DNA of 64,000 nt, taken from the NCBI RefSeq assembly GCF_907164915.1, contig NC_061865.1, forward strand, positions 57,308,587 to 57,372,586, given 5' to 3'. The position numbers and the translations under genes were made by a program. Numbering within the stretch: position 1 is the stretch's first letter; each line of letters opens with the position of its first letter. The notes under the pieces were generated by a model. It saw only the letters and a program-made list of their open reading frames with translations, had not been told where the DNA came from and searched no databases. Below, piece after piece: positions 63,176-64,000 of this stretch. The DNA is from Impatiens glandulifera. Taxonomy: Eukaryota > Streptophyta > Magnoliopsida > Ericales > Balsaminaceae.

Positions 63176-63500
63176 TCCTTAGTTAACTATACCACATCTG
63201 AGAGAGAAGGATAAGAAATTACACAAAATTAATACATTTATGATGAAGAATTTGAATCAGATCGTAAAACCCTAACCAACCCACGAGTGACATTCGTGAA
63301 AAAATCAAACCTCTTTACAATTTCCAGTGTAAGAAGACTGTTGTCGGCTGTAGTGAAGAAGTTGTAGATGAAAGAACAGCGTTGAATCGGCGTTGAATAG
63401 CCGGAGAAGCGATCAGGAATCGCCAAAGACCGGTTGAAATTTTCACTTGAAAAGTGGAGAGACAGCAAAACGTGCGATACCCTCTTTACAATCAGGCTTC
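63176..63500 (-). promoter_or_regulatory. GNOM 5' leader, probably with a leader intron
   Basis: Upstream of the ATG on the minus strand, a pyrimidine tract ends in TCTCTCAG at about 63199. Further 5', AAGAGGTTTGATTTTTTCAC (about 63315) offers a donor. This suggests one intron in the 5' UTR. Inferred from splice-like motifs only. Confidence 0.4.
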
Positions 63501-63636
63501 ATGAATCGAAGCACGTATAGTAACAGTAAAGAAAGAGGGGCCATTGACTCGAAATCAGGAAGGAAGATTCACAATGATCTATCATTTTTCTATTAGGGGT
63601 GAAGAATTCAAAATATATTTCAATGATATAGAATAC

Positions 63637-63673
<37 letters not shown>

Positions 63674-64000
63674 GGGCCAAACATTTTTTCTAGAAATGAT
63701 CAATTTTATGTCTTGTTAAATTCAATTTATCTATTGTAATCCACTTTTGAAATGAGAAATTTTGTAAATCTTAATTTTAGTTTATTACATTTTTTTTTTG
63801 GCTAAAGATATCACTGATTAACATAAATGTTGTTTATCAAATAATGAAAATATTCACAAAATGAACAATTTAGTTTACTCAGCGAAAAACGCGGGAACAA
63901 TCAATTTTGAGAAATAAACGAATTATTTGTATAGAAAAGGTAATGAAAAAAAAATACCCGACACGAATCGAACACGACCCGTACCCAACACAAAAAAATA
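63501..64000. other. AT-rich sequence with (TTA)n microsatellite
   Basis: An uninterrupted ATT/TTA tract of about 12 units spans about 63637-63674, followed by AT-rich DNA to the window end. No gene is seen. Confidence 0.6.

Overview
This is a stretch of flowering-plant (eudicot) nuclear DNA. It is very AT-rich, with spliceosomal GT-AG introns, plastid transit peptides, and plant-only families (BURP/PG1-beta, ZF-HD, D-type cyclin, BIR-type receptor kinase, CBM45 alpha-amylase, GNOM). The species cannot be fixed from the sequence. I rebuilt nine protein-coding genes exon by exon; in every multi-exon gene the phases close without a frameshift.

Layout: 0-7.2 kb is gene-free, with a possible decayed copia fragment. 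At 7.7-9.7 kb (+) lies a BURP-domain polygalacturonase beta-subunit-like gene. From 9.7 to 23.3 kb there are no genes, but there are two broken LINE 3' ends, a SINE-like repeat and other repeats. At 23.35-24.93 kb (-) is a CYCD1-type cyclin. From 25 to 28.4 kb there are two more SINE-like copies. At 28.66-30.44 kb (+) is an intronless BIR3-like LRR receptor (pseudo)kinase, and at 32.44-34.46 kb (-) a PP2A catalytic subunit. A 655-bp Harbinger-type MITE lies about 30 bp upstream of the PP2A TATA box. From 35.5 to 41 kb there are repeats, including a 561-bp element with a 10-bp target-site duplication. At 41.05-46.13 kb (+) is plastidial alpha-amylase AMY3 (13 exons). At 49.2-50.8 kb (+) is a UTR3-type ER nucleotide-sugar transporter whose promoter has an exact ER stress response element. 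It converges on a plastid bPH_2-domain protein at 50.9-51.5 kb (-). At 54.75-55.43 kb (-) is a zinc-finger homeodomain factor, and at 58.18-63.16 kb (-) the ARF-GEF GNOM.

The genes do not form a pathway cluster. Each is an independent plant housekeeping or developmental gene set in repeat-derived, AT-rich spacers. I found no convincing new multi-gene system. The most useful observations are the ERSE upstream of UTR3, the MITE abutting the PP2A core promoter, a lineage-variable 33-bp coding minisatellite in AMY3, the intact DFG in a BIR3-like pseudokinase, and several small transposon families whose ends and target duplications can be read directly.
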